The notes under the pieces are model-generated. The model saw only the letters and a list, made by a program, of their open reading frames with translations. It searched no databases and was not told where the DNA came from. Both the position numbers and the translations under genes were made by a program. Shown here in pieces: positions 41,297 to 49,796 of a stretch of DNA of 64,000 nucleotides. This DNA comes from Actinomycetes bacterium (GTDB lineage: Bacteria; Actinomycetota; Actinomycetes; Propionibacteriales; Propionibacteriaceae). The stretch spans positions 1 to 64,000 of the forward strand of contig JAEWOI010000044.1 in assembly GCA_023460935.1 (NCBI GenBank). The letters are read 5' to 3'. How positions within the stretch are numbered: position 1 is the first letter of the stretch; the number at the start of each line of letters is the position of its first letter.

Positions 41297-41890
41297 TCAG
41301 CCCAGCTTGAGCGTGGTGAGGCAGGTGGGGTCTGCGGGGCCCGTGGCGATCGGGACGGAGGCTGTGTCGCCGTCGTGGGTGACGGTCAGGGTGCCGGTGA
41401 TGTCCCGCGGCAGCCAGACGCCGGCGAAACCGTTCGCGTGGGTGGTCAGCTGCTCGTCAACCAGGGTGGCGCCGGTGGCGTCCACCACCCGCACGTGCAG
41501 CTCCTGGCCCTGCAACTCACCGCTGCAGGTGGCCAGGTTGTGGTTGTAGCACTCGTGCGTGCGCGTCCGGTACGGGGCGAACGCAAGGTAGAACTCGCCG
41601 TCGGGGATGGGCAGCGCCACTTCGCCCTCGCCGTCGCTGAGCAGCAGCTCCGCCGGTCGCACCGAACCGACGGGCCCGTCCTTGCGGTCGTCCTGCCCGG
41701 CGTCCAGGCGTTCGACGATGTCCTGCACCGGCAGCCCGGAGAGGTCGTGGCGGGCGAGGAAGGCGGTCACGTCCTCCCCCTGGCTCTCGCCCGCGGTCGG
41801 TGGCGCCGTCGGCGCGGTCGGGGCCGGGGCAGCTGCGCAGCCGGCGAGCAGCAGTGCCGTGGCGGTCAGGGCGGCGACGAGGGAGCGCAC
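41297..41890 (-). CDS. cueP: CueP-family copper-binding lipoprotein
   Basis: A 197-residue exported lipoprotein. The N-terminus has a lipobox (LLLAGCAAAP, Cys at about 18), then a Pro/Ala linker. The CueP core is recognisable: FLARHDLSGLPVQDIVERLD, SVRPAELLLSDG, HECYNHNLATCSGEL and the terminal DPTCLTTL, with three cysteines for copper. CueP stores or delivers periplasmic copper in Salmonella; the actinomycete role is inferred. The GTG at 41890 has an AGGAG site five bases upstream, better than the TTG at 41905. Confidence 0.88.
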   Translation of the reverse strand: MRSLVAALTATALLLAGCAAAPAPTAPTAPPTAGESQGEDVTAFLARHDLSGLPVQDIVERLDAGQDDRKDGPVGSVRPAELLLSDGEGEVALPIPDGEFYLAFAPYRTRTHECYNHNLATCSGELQGQELHVRVVDATGATLVDEQLTTHANGFAGVWLPRDITGTLTVTHDGDTASVPIATGPADPTCLTTLKLG

Positions 41891-41915
41891 GGAGGCTCCT
41901 TTCAACAGGTGGCGA

Positions 41916-41941
41916 GGGACGGCGCGCGGAGGCGCCGTCCC
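41916..41941. promoter_or_regulatory. Hairpin in cueP 5' region
   Basis: GGGACGGCGC and GCGCCGTCCC form a perfect 10-bp stem over a 6-nt loop, 26 bp upstream of the cueP start. It could be part of the mRNA leader or a transcription block; no function can be assigned. Confidence 0.5.
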
Positions 41942-42013
41942 AGTCTCGCCGAGACCGGCCGGCCGCCCGGACCGCTCAGGTGAAGGAACGATGAAGTTCC
42001 GGGCCCGAAGGGT

Positions 42014-43708
42014 TCAGGCCTCCAGCCCGAGCGCCAGGGGCAGCACCGACAGCGGCACCGAGCCCAGGTTCAGCGCGCGGGTGTGGAAGTCCTTCAGGCT
42101 GAACTCCTCGCCGGCCGCACCGGCCTTCGCCTCGGCCTGGGCGCGGTAGGTCTCCCACAGCCGCTGCCCGATCTTGTACGACGGGGCCTGCCCGGGCCAG
42201 CCCAGGTAGCGGTTCAGCTCGAAGCGGAGGAAGGCCTCGTCCATGTTCACGTTCGCCTTCAGCAGTTCCCACGCCTTGGCCGCGTCCCAGGTGCCGCCAC
42301 CCCAGCGTTCCGGGGCGCGCTTGCCGAGGTGGACGCCGATGTCGACGACCACCCGGGCCGCGCGCATCCGTTGGCCGTCGACGAGTCCCAGCCGGTCGCC
42401 GAGGTCGTCCATGAAGCCGAACTCCTCCATCAGCCGCTCGGAGTAGAGCGCCCAGCCCTCGCCGTGGCCGGAGCTCCAGCTGACCAGCCGGCGCCAGGAG
42501 TTCAGCTGGTCGCGGTTCAGCACGGCCTGCGCGATCTGCAGGTGGTGGCCGGGCACCCCCTCGTGGTAGACGGTGGTCTTCTCCCGCCACGTGCTGAACT
42601 CGGTGACGCCCGGGGGCACCGACCACCACATCCGGCCGGGCCGGGTGAAGTCGTCGGAGGGGCCGGTGTAGTAGATCCCGCCGTTCTCGGTCGGCGCGAT
42701 CATGCACTCGATCCGCTTCATCGGCTCCGGAATATCGAAGTGCACCCCGTCGAGCGCCGCGACGGCTGCGTCCGCGGTCTCCTGCATCCAGCGCCGCAGG
42801 GCGTCCTTGCCGTGCAGCAGCCGGGCCGGGTCGGCCCCGAGCGCGGCGATGGCGTCGTCGATACCCGCGTCCGGGCCCGCGATCCCGGCCACGATCCGGT
42901 CCTGCTCTGCCGCCATCCGCTCCAGCTCGCCCAGGCCCCACTCGTAGGTCTCGTCGAGGTCGACGGCCGCGCCCACGAACTCCCGCGACCACAACGCGTA
43001 CCGGTCGCGGCCGACGGCGTCGGCCGCCGGTGCCAGCGGCGCCAGCTCGTCGGCGAGGAAGGTGACCAGCTCGCCGTAGGCCGCAGCGGCCTTGCGCCCC
43101 GCCGTGGCCAGGTCGTTGGCCAGGGACGGGGGCAGGGTGGCCCCTTCGGGGTTGGCGCCCGCGGTGAAGCTGACGAAGAAGGAGCCGGAGGGGTCGGCCA
43201 GTTCCGCAGCCTGCTTGACGCCCTCCTCCACCTGCAGCCTGGCCGGGACGAGGCCGCGGCGGGCACCGGTGCGCAGCGACTCGACGTAGCCGGCCACGGC
43301 CTCGGGCACGCGGCTGAGCCTGGAGGCGATGTTGCCCCAGTCGTCGAGCGTCGCCGTGGGCATCAGGTCGAGCACGTCACGCAGCCCCTGCAGGGGTGAG
43401 GCGATCACGTTCAGCTGGGCGAGCAGTTCGCCGGCCTCGTGCAGCTCCAGCCCGAGCCGGAGCCGGTCGGTCATGGCGGCCCGGGTGACCCGGTCGACGT
43501 CGTCCGCCGGCTCGGCGGTGGCCAGTTCGGCGAGGGTCCGCCGGTCCAGCTCTACGCGCTCTGCGATGCCGTCCGGGGAAAGGTCGGTCATCTGGTGGTC
43601 GTGGCCGGCGATGCCCATCTCGGTCGCGGCCAGCGGGTCGAGCTCTGCGAGGCGCGCGGTGTAGGCGTCGGCGATGGCGTCGATGGCAGTCGGTTGGCGT
43701 ACAGTCAC
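42014..43708 (-). CDS. DUF885 family zinc-peptidase-like protein
   Basis: A 564-residue cytoplasmic-looking protein of the DUF885 family, distantly like M3/M32 carboxypeptidases. The zinc signature is YHEGVPGHHLQ, followed by SWSSGHGEGWALYSERL with a further Glu; both are typical. No signal peptide. The GTG at 43708 lies 7 nt after TAGGGT, supporting a leaderless start; the longer frame to 44101 runs into the divergent GDPD gene. Substrate unknown, probably a peptide. Confidence 0.87.
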   Translation of the reverse strand: MTVRQPTAIDAIADAYTARLAELDPLAATEMGIAGHDHQMTDLSPDGIAERVELDRRTLAELATAEPADDVDRVTRAAMTDRLRLGLELHEAGELLAQLNVIASPLQGLRDVLDLMPTATLDDWGNIASRLSRVPEAVAGYVESLRTGARRGLVPARLQVEEGVKQAAELADPSGSFFVSFTAGANPEGATLPPSLANDLATAGRKAAAAYGELVTFLADELAPLAPAADAVGRDRYALWSREFVGAAVDLDETYEWGLGELERMAAEQDRIVAGIAGPDAGIDDAIAALGADPARLLHGKDALRRWMQETADAAVAALDGVHFDIPEPMKRIECMIAPTENGGIYYTGPSDDFTRPGRMWWSVPPGVTEFSTWREKTTVYHEGVPGHHLQIAQAVLNRDQLNSWRRLVSWSSGHGEGWALYSERLMEEFGFMDDLGDRLGLVDGQRMRAARVVVDIGVHLGKRAPERWGGGTWDAAKAWELLKANVNMDEAFLRFELNRYLGWPGQAPSYKIGQRLWETYRAQAEAKAGAAGEEFSLKDFHTRALNLGSVPLSVLPLALGLEA

Positions 43709-43760
43709 GAACCCGACCCTAACCGCCGGTCGGGCCGGCCGAGCCATCGTCGAGGAACTG

Positions 43761-44495
43761 ATGACCCAGATCTGGGCCCACCGGGGCTCCCGCAGGGAGG
43801 CGCCGGAGAACACGCTGCCTGCGTTCGAGCTTGCCCTCGCCCAGGGCGCGGACGGGGTGGAGCTGGACGTCCAGCTCACCGCTGACGGGGCGATCGTCGT
43901 GATCCACGACGAGACCCTCGAGCGCACCACCGACGGGTCCGGGCCGGTCGAGGCGCTCACCCTGGCCCAGCTGCAGCGGCTGGACGCCTCCGCCGGGCTG
44001 GACGGGTTTCCCGGCGTCCGGGTGCCGACCCTGGAGGAGGTGTTGGCGGTGTTCGCGCCGGCACCGGTGGCCATCAACATCGAGCTGAAGAACTCCGTCA
44101 CCGACTACCCGGGGCTAGAGGAGCGCGTGCTGGCCGCAGTGGACGCCTTCGGCATCGCCGACCGGGTGGTGCTTTCCACCTTCAACCACTACTCGCTGAA
44201 GCGGCTCCAGCGGCTGGGTGCCGGCAGCGAGCTGGCGATGCTGTACACCGATCCGCTGTACCGGCCGTGGCGCTACGCGGCCAAGCTGGGCGTAGCGGCG
44301 CTCCACCCGCCGGCGAGGTACGTGCTCGGCCCCGGCTACGCGCGCAAGGCGCACGCCCTCGGCCTGGCCGTTCGGCCGTGGGTGGTCAACGGCCCGCGCG
44401 CCCTCGCCAGGATGTTCCGCTGGGGCGTCGACGCCGTGTTCACCGACACCCCAGCCCTCGCCGTCCAGTTGCGGGACGCCACGGCGTTAACCTGA
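43761..44495 (+). CDS. Glycerophosphodiester phosphodiesterase (GDPD)
   Basis: A 244-residue TIM-barrel enzyme that cleaves glycerophosphodiesters to glycerol-3-phosphate and an alcohol. Motifs: AHRGSRREAPENT (catalytic His, Glu), DGVELDVQLTADG, and HDETLERTT (second His). No signal peptide, so it is a cytoplasmic UgpQ-type enzyme. The ATG at 43761 has GAGGAA upstream. menB starts 5 bp after its stop. Confidence 0.92.
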   Translation: MTQIWAHRGSRREAPENTLPAFELALAQGADGVELDVQLTADGAIVVIHDETLERTTDGSGPVEALTLAQLQRLDASAGLDGFPGVRVPTLEEVLAVFAPAPVAINIELKNSVTDYPGLEERVLAAVDAFGIADRVVLSTFNHYSLKRLQRLGAGSELAMLYTDPLYRPWRYAAKLGVAALHPPARYVLGPGYARKAHALGLAVRPWVVNGPRALARMFRWGVDAVFTDTPALAVQLRDATALT

Positions 44496-44499
44496 CCCC

Positions 44500-45396
44500 A
44501 TGAGCAACCCGTGGCAGCCGGAGCGCTGGCGAGCCGTTGAGGGCTTCGACTTCAGCGACATCACCTACCACCGCGCGGTCGACGTGCCGGCGGTGCGGAT
44601 CGCCTTCGACCGGCCCGAGGTGCGCAACGCGTTCCGTCCGCACACCGTCGACGAGCTGTACACAGCCCTCGACCATGCCCGGGCCAGCTCCGACGTCGGC
44701 TGCGTGCTGCTCACCGGCAACGGGCCCTCTCCGAAGGACGGCGGCTGGGCGTTCTGCTCCGGTGGCGACCAGCGTATCCGCGGCCGGGCCGGCTACCAGT
44801 ACGCCGAGGGTGAATCGGCGGCGACCGTCGATGCCGCGAAGCTCGGGCGGCTGCACATCCTGGAGGTGCAGCGGCTGATCCGGTTCATGCCCAAGGTCGT
44901 GATCGCCCTGGTCAACGGCTGGGCAGCCGGCGGCGGGCATTCCCTGCACGTGGTGTGCGACCTCACGCTAGCCAGTGCCGAGCACGCCCGGTTCAAGCAG
45001 ACCGACGCCGACGTCGGCTCCTTCGACGCCGGCTTCGGCTCGGCCTACCTGGCCCGCCAGGTGGGCCAGAAGGTGGCCAGGGAGATCTTCTTCCTCGGCG
45101 AGACCTACGACGCCCAGCGCGCCTACGAGATGGGGACGGTGAACAAGGTCGTCCCCCACGACCAGCTCGAGGAGGTGGGGCTGGACTGGGCGGCGAAGAT
45201 CTGCGCCAAGAGCCCCACGGCCCAGCGCATGCTGAAGTTCGCGTTCAACGCCATCGACGACGGCCTGGTCGGCCAGCAGGTGTTCGCAGGCGAGACCACC
45301 CGGCTGGCCTACATGACCGACGAGGCCACGGAGGGCCGCGACGCCTTCCTGGAGAAGCGCCCGCCGGACTGGAGCCGGTTCCCCTACTACTACTGA
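44500..45396 (+). CDS. menB: 1,4-dihydroxy-2-naphthoyl-CoA synthase
   Basis: A crotonase-fold enzyme of menaquinone synthesis that closes the naphthoate ring from o-succinylbenzoyl-CoA; 298 residues. Diagnostic MenB features are WAFCSGGDQRIRG, NGWAAGGGHSLHVVCDL, TDADVGSFDAGFGSAYLARQ and the C-terminal RPPDWSRFPYYY. The ATG at 44500 lies 6 nt after TAACCT, so it may be leaderless. Other men genes are not in the window. Confidence 0.96.
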   Translation: MSNPWQPERWRAVEGFDFSDITYHRAVDVPAVRIAFDRPEVRNAFRPHTVDELYTALDHARASSDVGCVLLTGNGPSPKDGGWAFCSGGDQRIRGRAGYQYAEGESAATVDAAKLGRLHILEVQRLIRFMPKVVIALVNGWAAGGGHSLHVVCDLTLASAEHARFKQTDADVGSFDAGFGSAYLARQVGQKVAREIFFLGETYDAQRAYEMGTVNKVVPHDQLEEVGLDWAAKICAKSPTAQRMLKFAFNAIDDGLVGQQVFAGETTRLAYMTDEATEGRDAFLEKRPPDWSRFPYYY

Positions 45397-45414
45397 GCCG
45401 TAGACTCCCTGGTC

Positions 45415-45939
45415 GTGTTCGCCAAGCTCAACACGGTGCCGGCGCTGGAGCGCCCCGACCTGCTTCCCGGTCCGGTGCTCGCCGCCGTCCGGGACCACGT
45501 CCCGATGGCCCAGGTCTTCGAGATCGACCCGGCCCACGCCGACACCCAGACACTCTGCGAGGTGTACGAGCTGCCGCTGGAGGTCATGGCCAACGCGGTG
45601 CTGGTGCTCGGCCGCCGCGCCGGGACGGACCGCCACGCCTGCTGCATGACGCTCGCCCACCGTCGGGTCGACGTGAACAACGTGGTGCGCCGCCGGCTGG
45701 ACGTCCGCAAGGCGTCGTTCGCCCCGATGGGCTTCGCCGTCGAGGCGTCCGGCATGGAGTACGGCGGCATCACCCCGGTCGGGCTGCCCGCCACCTGGCC
45801 GGTCTGGGTGGACGGGGCAGTGGCCGACACCGAACTGGTCTGCATCGGCGCCGGCATCCGCGGCGCCAAGCTGGTGCTACCCGGCGCAGCCCTGCTGCAG
45901 CTGCCCGGCGCCGAGCGGGTGGACGGCCTGGCCGGCTGA
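45415..45939 (+). CDS. YbaK/ProX-domain aminoacyl-tRNA deacylase-like protein
   Basis: A 174-residue single-domain protein of the YbaK/EbsC fold, whose members edit mischarged tRNA in trans. Fold landmarks include LPLEVMANAVLV, the Lys in VRKASFAPM, and GMEYGGITPVGLP. The GTG at 45415 follows a TAGACT hexamer by 8 nt. It lies 18 bp after menB on the same strand. The amino acid edited cannot be predicted. Confidence 0.82.
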   Translation: MFAKLNTVPALERPDLLPGPVLAAVRDHVPMAQVFEIDPAHADTQTLCEVYELPLEVMANAVLVLGRRAGTDRHACCMTLAHRRVDVNNVVRRRLDVRKASFAPMGFAVEASGMEYGGITPVGLPATWPVWVDGAVADTELVCIGAGIRGAKLVLPGAALLQLPGAERVDGLAG

Positions 45940-45971
45940 CCTGGGCCGGCCCGGCTTCGGCCGCGTGCGGC

Positions 45972-46625
45972 TCAGCCGGCGTCGAGGCCGATGAACTCCC
46001 GGAACGCACTGGCGCCGGTGACCGTGATCGGGACGCCGCGCACGAAGGTCTGCGGGGTGAGCAGCCAGGCCTGGTTGTCCTGCCGCTCACCCGGGCGCCG
46101 GGCCAGGCGGCGGACCCCGTTGGGCAGGTAGCCCACCTTGCGGCTGACCGCGGCCGAGGCCGGGTTGTCGACGAACGAGCCGGAGGTGACCTGCTCGGCT
46201 CCGAGGTGGTCGAAGCAGAACGCGCAGATCGCCTGCCGCATGGCCGTGCCGATGCCCTGTCCGTGGAACTGCAGTCCGAGCCAGGAGCCGGTCTCGCCAC
46301 TGCGGGTGACCAGGTAGTCGGTGGTGCCGAAGGCCTGGATGCCGACGATCCGGCCCGCGTGCTCAACGGCCAGTTCCAGGTGCCAGTTGTCCCGACGCCA
46401 CGACGAACGCAGCCCCCAGTGGTACTGGGTGAACGCCAGCGGGAGCTCACTCGCCGGAGCGTCGGTCCACGGCACGAGGAACGGCATCCGGTCCGGCTCG
46501 TGGACGCCGGCGAGCGCCACCTCCACCAGCTCGGGCAGAACGTCGTCGGTGATCGGCCGCAGCACCAGGGGTCCGGCCTCGATCCGGAGGCCGAATGGCG
46601 GGAAGGTGCTACTGAGCGAGGCCAT
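45972..46625 (-). CDS. GNAT-family N-acetyltransferase (RimJ/RimL-like)
   Basis: A 217-residue acetyltransferase. It begins with a RimJ/RimL-like LVLRPITDDVLPELVEVA, the acetyl-CoA loop is around GLQFHGQGIGTAMRQA, and NPASAAVSRKVGYLPNG is the usual late motif. Target unknown: protein N-termini, aminoglycosides or small amines are all possible. The ATG at 46625 overlaps the upp stop by 17 bp, so the two are probably co-transcribed. Confidence 0.87.
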   Translation of the reverse strand: MASLSSTFPPFGLRIEAGPLVLRPITDDVLPELVEVALAGVHEPDRMPFLVPWTDAPASELPLAFTQYHWGLRSSWRRDNWHLELAVEHAGRIVGIQAFGTTDYLVTRSGETGSWLGLQFHGQGIGTAMRQAICAFCFDHLGAEQVTSGSFVDNPASAAVSRKVGYLPNGVRRLARRPGERQDNQAWLLTPQTFVRGVPITVTGASAFREFIGLDAG

Positions 46626-47250
46626 AGAGCCGGTCGCCGGCGTCGCCGAGGCCAGGCACGATGTAGCCGATCTCGTTGAGCCGCTCGTCCAGCGCAGCGC
46701 AGACCAGCGTGCACGGCACGCCCACCGGGTCCACCAGCTCGCGCATCCGCGCCACGCCCTCCGGGGCGGCGATCAGGCAGATGCAGGTGATGTGGTCGGC
46801 GCCGCGGTCCACCAGGAACTGGACGGTGCCGCCGAGCGAGCCGCCGGTGGCGAGCATCGGGTCGAGCACGTAGCACTGGCGTCCGGAGAGGTCCTTGGGC
46901 AGGCGCTCGGCGTAGGTGAACGGCTGCAGCGTCTCCTCGTCGCGCACCATGCCGACGAAGCCGACCTCTGCGCTGGGGATCAGCCGCATCATGCCCTCGA
47001 GCATGCCGAGGCCGGCCCGCAGGATCGGCACGACCAGCGGCCGCGGCTTCGACAGCCCCACCCCGACGGTGGTGGTGATCGGGGTGACCACCTCCACCTC
47101 CTCGGTGCGCACCTCGCGGGTGGCCTCGTAGGCGAGCAGCATGACCAGCTCCTCGACGAGCTGGCGGAAGGTGGGGCTCGGGGTGTCCTTGCTGCGCAGC
47201 AGGCTCACCTTGTGGGCTACCAATGGGTGGTCGATGACGCGAAGTTCCAC
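46609..47250 (-). CDS. upp: Uracil phosphoribosyltransferase
   Basis: A pyrimidine-salvage enzyme forming UMP from uracil and PRPP; 213 residues. The PRPP loop is VLDPMLATGGS, the flexible region VPILRAGLGMLEGM, and the uracil site GYIVPGLGDAGDR, all conserved. The GTG at 47250 (VELRVIDHPLVAHK) matches the family's usual N-terminus; an upstream extension to 47307 looks spurious. Confidence 0.95.
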   Translation of the reverse strand: MELRVIDHPLVAHKVSLLRSKDTPSPTFRQLVEELVMLLAYEATREVRTEEVEVVTPITTTVGVGLSKPRPLVVPILRAGLGMLEGMMRLIPSAEVGFVGMVRDEETLQPFTYAERLPKDLSGRQCYVLDPMLATGGSLGGTVQFLVDRGADHITCICLIAAPEGVARMRELVDPVGVPCTLVCAALDERLNEIGYIVPGLGDAGDRLYGLAQ

Positions 47251-47347
47251 GCCCAATAGGGTCCCACACCTCTTTGCCCTGACCGGACTGTGCTCAGCCG
47301 GGCACATCTGACACGATGGGTTGCCTAGCGGTGATGAGGAGGCGGTG

Positions 47348-47959
47348 GTGAGTAGTTCGGACGACCTGGAGTTCGAGTTGCCGAACCGCGGCGACGACCG
47401 TCCCGGCCTCGACGACCTCGACGACCTGGTCGACCCCGACGAGGTCGCGGACGACGAGGACCTCGACGACTACCCCGAGGACGCCACGGAGGACGACATC
47501 GACCTCGTGGTGGCGCTCTACCGCGAGGACGGGCAGGCCGTCGCGACCGCGCTCGACTACGACCTGGCCAATGACCTCGACGCCCTGATCAGCCAGCTGC
47601 GCCGGATGCCGGGCGACGGTGGCGCGGCCGGCCTGGTCTCGATCGCGGCGGAGGTGTTCGTGATCGTGCGGGTGCGCGGCAAGCACGTGCAGGTGTTCTG
47701 CTCCGACGCCCTCGCCGCGGCGGACTGGCCGCTGGCGCGCGACGTGGTCGACTTCCTCAACCTGGATGTGCCGGAGGACGAGGAGGAGTCCGGCCCCGTC
47801 GGCGACCTCGACATCCTGGCCGACGCCGGTCTGCATGACTTCGAACTGGAGGCCCTCGCCGAGGACTACGAGGAGGACGCGGCCACCCTGGTGGAGCGGA
47901 TCGCCACCCGGATCAAGTTCGGCCCCGAGTTCGCCCGGGCGCTCGCAGCCTTCGAGTGA
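47348..47959 (+). CDS. tRNA-adenosine-deaminase-associated protein
   Basis: A 203-residue actinomycete protein always seen, to my knowledge, beside tadA. The N-terminal third is extremely acidic (runs of DD/DE) and probably disordered; the rest is a compact alpha/beta domain with AAEVFVIVRVRGKHVQVFCSD. An AGGAGG site lies 5 bases before the GTG at 47348; TTG 47321 and GTG 47345 are in frame but worse placed. Its stop overlaps the tadA start (GTGA). Role probably linked to TadA, unproven. Confidence 0.85.
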   Translation: MSSSDDLEFELPNRGDDRPGLDDLDDLVDPDEVADDEDLDDYPEDATEDDIDLVVALYREDGQAVATALDYDLANDLDALISQLRRMPGDGGAAGLVSIAAEVFVIVRVRGKHVQVFCSDALAAADWPLARDVVDFLNLDVPEDEEESGPVGDLDILADAGLHDFELEALAEDYEEDAATLVERIATRIKFGPEFARALAAFE

Positions 47960-48408
47960 ACCGCTGGCTCCCGGCGATGGGCGCGGCCCTGGCCGAGGCC
48001 CGGCTGGCGCCGACCCACGGTGACGTCCCGATCGGGGCGGTGGTGCTCGACCCCGACGGGCAGGTGATCGCCGCCGCCCGCAACGAGCGCGAGCTCGCCG
48101 ACGACCCTACAGCGCACGCCGAGGTGCTCGCGCTGCGCAGGGCGGCGGCCGTCCGCGGCGGCTGGCGCCTGGACGGCTGCACGCTGGTGGTCACCCTCGA
48201 GCCGTGCACGATGTGTGCCGGCGCGCTGGTGCTGGCGCGCGTGCAGCGGCTGGTGTTCGGTGCGTACGACCCGAAGGCGGGTGCGGTCGCATCGCTGTGG
48301 GACGTGGTGCGTGACCCGCGGCTGAACCACCGCGTCGAGGTGGTCGGAGGGATCGCGGAGGCTGAATCCGCCGCCCTGCTCCAGGGCTTCTTCGCCACCC
48401 ACCGCTGA
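47956..48408 (+). CDS. tadA: tRNA-specific adenosine deaminase TadA
   Basis: A zinc deaminase that converts A34 of tRNA-Arg(ACG) to inosine; 150 residues. Zinc and proton-shuttle motifs HAE (TAHAEVLAL) and PCTMC (LEPCTMCAGAL) are intact. The GTG start is coupled to the preceding gene through a GTGA overlap. Its substrate tRNA gene is at 24914 in this window. Confidence 0.95.
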   Translation: MNRWLPAMGAALAEARLAPTHGDVPIGAVVLDPDGQVIAAARNERELADDPTAHAEVLALRRAAAVRGGWRLDGCTLVVTLEPCTMCAGALVLARVQRLVFGAYDPKAGAVASLWDVVRDPRLNHRVEVVGGIAEAESAALLQGFFATHR

Positions 48409-48426
48409 TCCTTCCCCCACACCCCC

Positions 48427-48474
48427 GCAAGCTGTGAGTTATACGGCGACATCGCCGGATAACTCACAGCTTGC
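48427..48474. repeat. Structured hairpin repeat, copy 2
   Basis: GCAAGCTGTGAGTTAT pairs with ATAACTCACAGCTTGC (16 bp), then one A-G mismatch, then CGGCG/CGCCG closed by an ACAT loop. The outer stem and loop match copy 1 at 41230, while the middle of the stem differs on both sides so that pairing is kept. It lies just after tadA and could act as its terminator. Confidence 0.85.
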
Positions 48475-48538
48475 GAGGGGGATGGGGGCGGGTCCGGCGA
48501 TTCGCCTGCCCCCCGGTGCGGTCGGTACACTCCTGCGC

Positions 48539-48623
48539 GGTGGCGTGTCTGAGCGGCCTAAAGAGCGCGCCTCGAAAGCGCGTGAGGGGCAACCCTCCGA
48601 GGGTTCAAATCCCTCCGCCACCG
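48539..48623 (+). tRNA. tRNA-Ser (anticodon CGA)
   Basis: Class II tRNA with a long variable arm. Acceptor GGTGGCG (48539-48545) pairs with CGCCACC (48616-48622). The anticodon loop CTCGAAA carries CGA, within a GCGCGC/GCGCGT stem. T-loop TTCAAAT. CCA is not encoded. Confidence 0.95.
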
Positions 48624-48630
48624 CTGTGTT

Positions 48631-48667
48631 GATTCGCCCGGGCGGGCTCCGCCCGGGCGAGTCTTTC
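48631..48667 (+). terminator. Terminator after tRNA-Ser
   Basis: A 15-bp GC-rich stem (48631-48645 with 48649-48663, one T-G pair) over a 3-nt loop, followed by TTTC, eight bases beyond the tRNA. Confidence 0.8.
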
Positions 48668-48698
48668 GTTCAGCCGGCACTGTTTCCCTGAACGAAAG
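48663..48698. promoter_or_regulatory. Inverted repeat upstream of dhaKLM
   Basis: CTTTCGTTCAG and CTGAACGAAAG form a perfect 11-bp inverted repeat with a 14-nt gap, 86 bp before dhaK. It could be a regulator site for the dha operon or a second terminator. It shares CGTTCA/TGAACG with the repeat at 20735. Confidence 0.5.
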
Positions 48699-48784
48699 TG
48701 CGTAGACCGGGCCTTTCCCGCCGGGCCCGGACGCGGCAGAGTTGGCCTTGCCCACCCACGACCGCGCCTCAAAGGAGAAGCCCA

Positions 48785-49786
48785 GTGAAGAAACTGATCA
48801 ACGATCCGGCCAACGTGGTGGCCGAGACCCTGGCCGGTTTCCAGGCCGCGCACGCCGACCTGGTGACCGTCCACTTCGATCCCGACTACGTGGTGCGCGC
48901 TGACGCGCCGGTGCAGGGCAAGGTCGGTCTGGTCTCCGGCGGCGGTTCGGGCCACGAGCCCCTGCACGCCGGCTACGTCGGCAAGGGCATGCTGGACGCG
49001 GCTGTGCCGGGCGCGGTGTTCACCTCACCCACTCCCGACCCGATCCTCGAGGCCACCAAGGCAGTGGACGGCGGCGCGGGCGTGCTGCACATCGTGAAGA
49101 ACTACACCGGTGACGTGCTGAACTTCGAGACCGCCGCAGAGATGGCCGAGATGGACGGCATCACCGTGAAGGCCGTCGTGGTCAACGACGACGTCGCGGT
49201 GGAGGACTCCACCTGGACCGCGGGCCGCCGCGGCGTGGCCGGCACCGTGCTGGTGGAGAAGATCGCCGGCGCGGCAGCCGAGCGCGGCGACGACCTCGAC
49301 GGCGTGGTCGCCATCGCGGAGAAGGTCAACGCGCAGGTGCGCTCGATGGGCGTCGCGCTCACCGCCTGCACCGTGCCTCACGCCGGCAAGCCGTCGTTCG
49401 ACCTGGGCGAGGACGAGATCGAGATCGGCATCGGCATCCACGGTGAGCCGGGCCGCCACCGCATCCCGATGGCCAACGCCGATTCCATCACCGACCAGCT
49501 GGTCGACCCGATCCTGGCCGACCTGAAGCCGGAGTCGGGCTCGAAGGTGCTGCTCTTCGTCAACGGCATGGGCGGCACGCCCGAGGCCGAGCTCTTCATC
49601 GTCTACAACCACGCCCGCAAGCGCCTCGAGGAGGCCGGGCTGGAGGTCACCCGCTCGCTGGTCGGCAACTACATCACCTCGCTGGAGATGCAGGGCTGCT
49701 CGGTGACCGTGCTGCTGCTCGACGACGAGCTCACCGAGCTGTGGGACGCCCCGGTGCACACCCCGGCCTTCCGTCGCGGGCTCTGA
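48785..49786 (+). CDS. dhaK: Dihydroxyacetone kinase subunit DhaK
   Basis: The substrate-binding subunit of the PTS-type dihydroxyacetone kinase; 333 residues. Canonical motifs SGGGSGHEPLHAGYVGKGML and IGIGIHGEPGRHR hold the two His residues that bind dihydroxyacetone. The GTG at 48785 has AAGGAG eight bases upstream; an in-frame extension from 48698 crosses the inverted repeat. First gene of a complete dhaKLM operon that makes dihydroxyacetone phosphate for glycolysis. Confidence 0.95.
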   Translation: MKKLINDPANVVAETLAGFQAAHADLVTVHFDPDYVVRADAPVQGKVGLVSGGGSGHEPLHAGYVGKGMLDAAVPGAVFTSPTPDPILEATKAVDGGAGVLHIVKNYTGDVLNFETAAEMAEMDGITVKAVVVNDDVAVEDSTWTAGRRGVAGTVLVEKIAGAAAERGDDLDGVVAIAEKVNAQVRSMGVALTACTVPHAGKPSFDLGEDEIEIGIGIHGEPGRHRIPMANADSITDQLVDPILADLKPESGSKVLLFVNGMGGTPEAELFIVYNHARKRLEEAGLEVTRSLVGNYITSLEMQGCSVTVLLLDDELTELWDAPVHTPAFRRGL

Positions 49787-49796
49787 GGCGGTGCAG

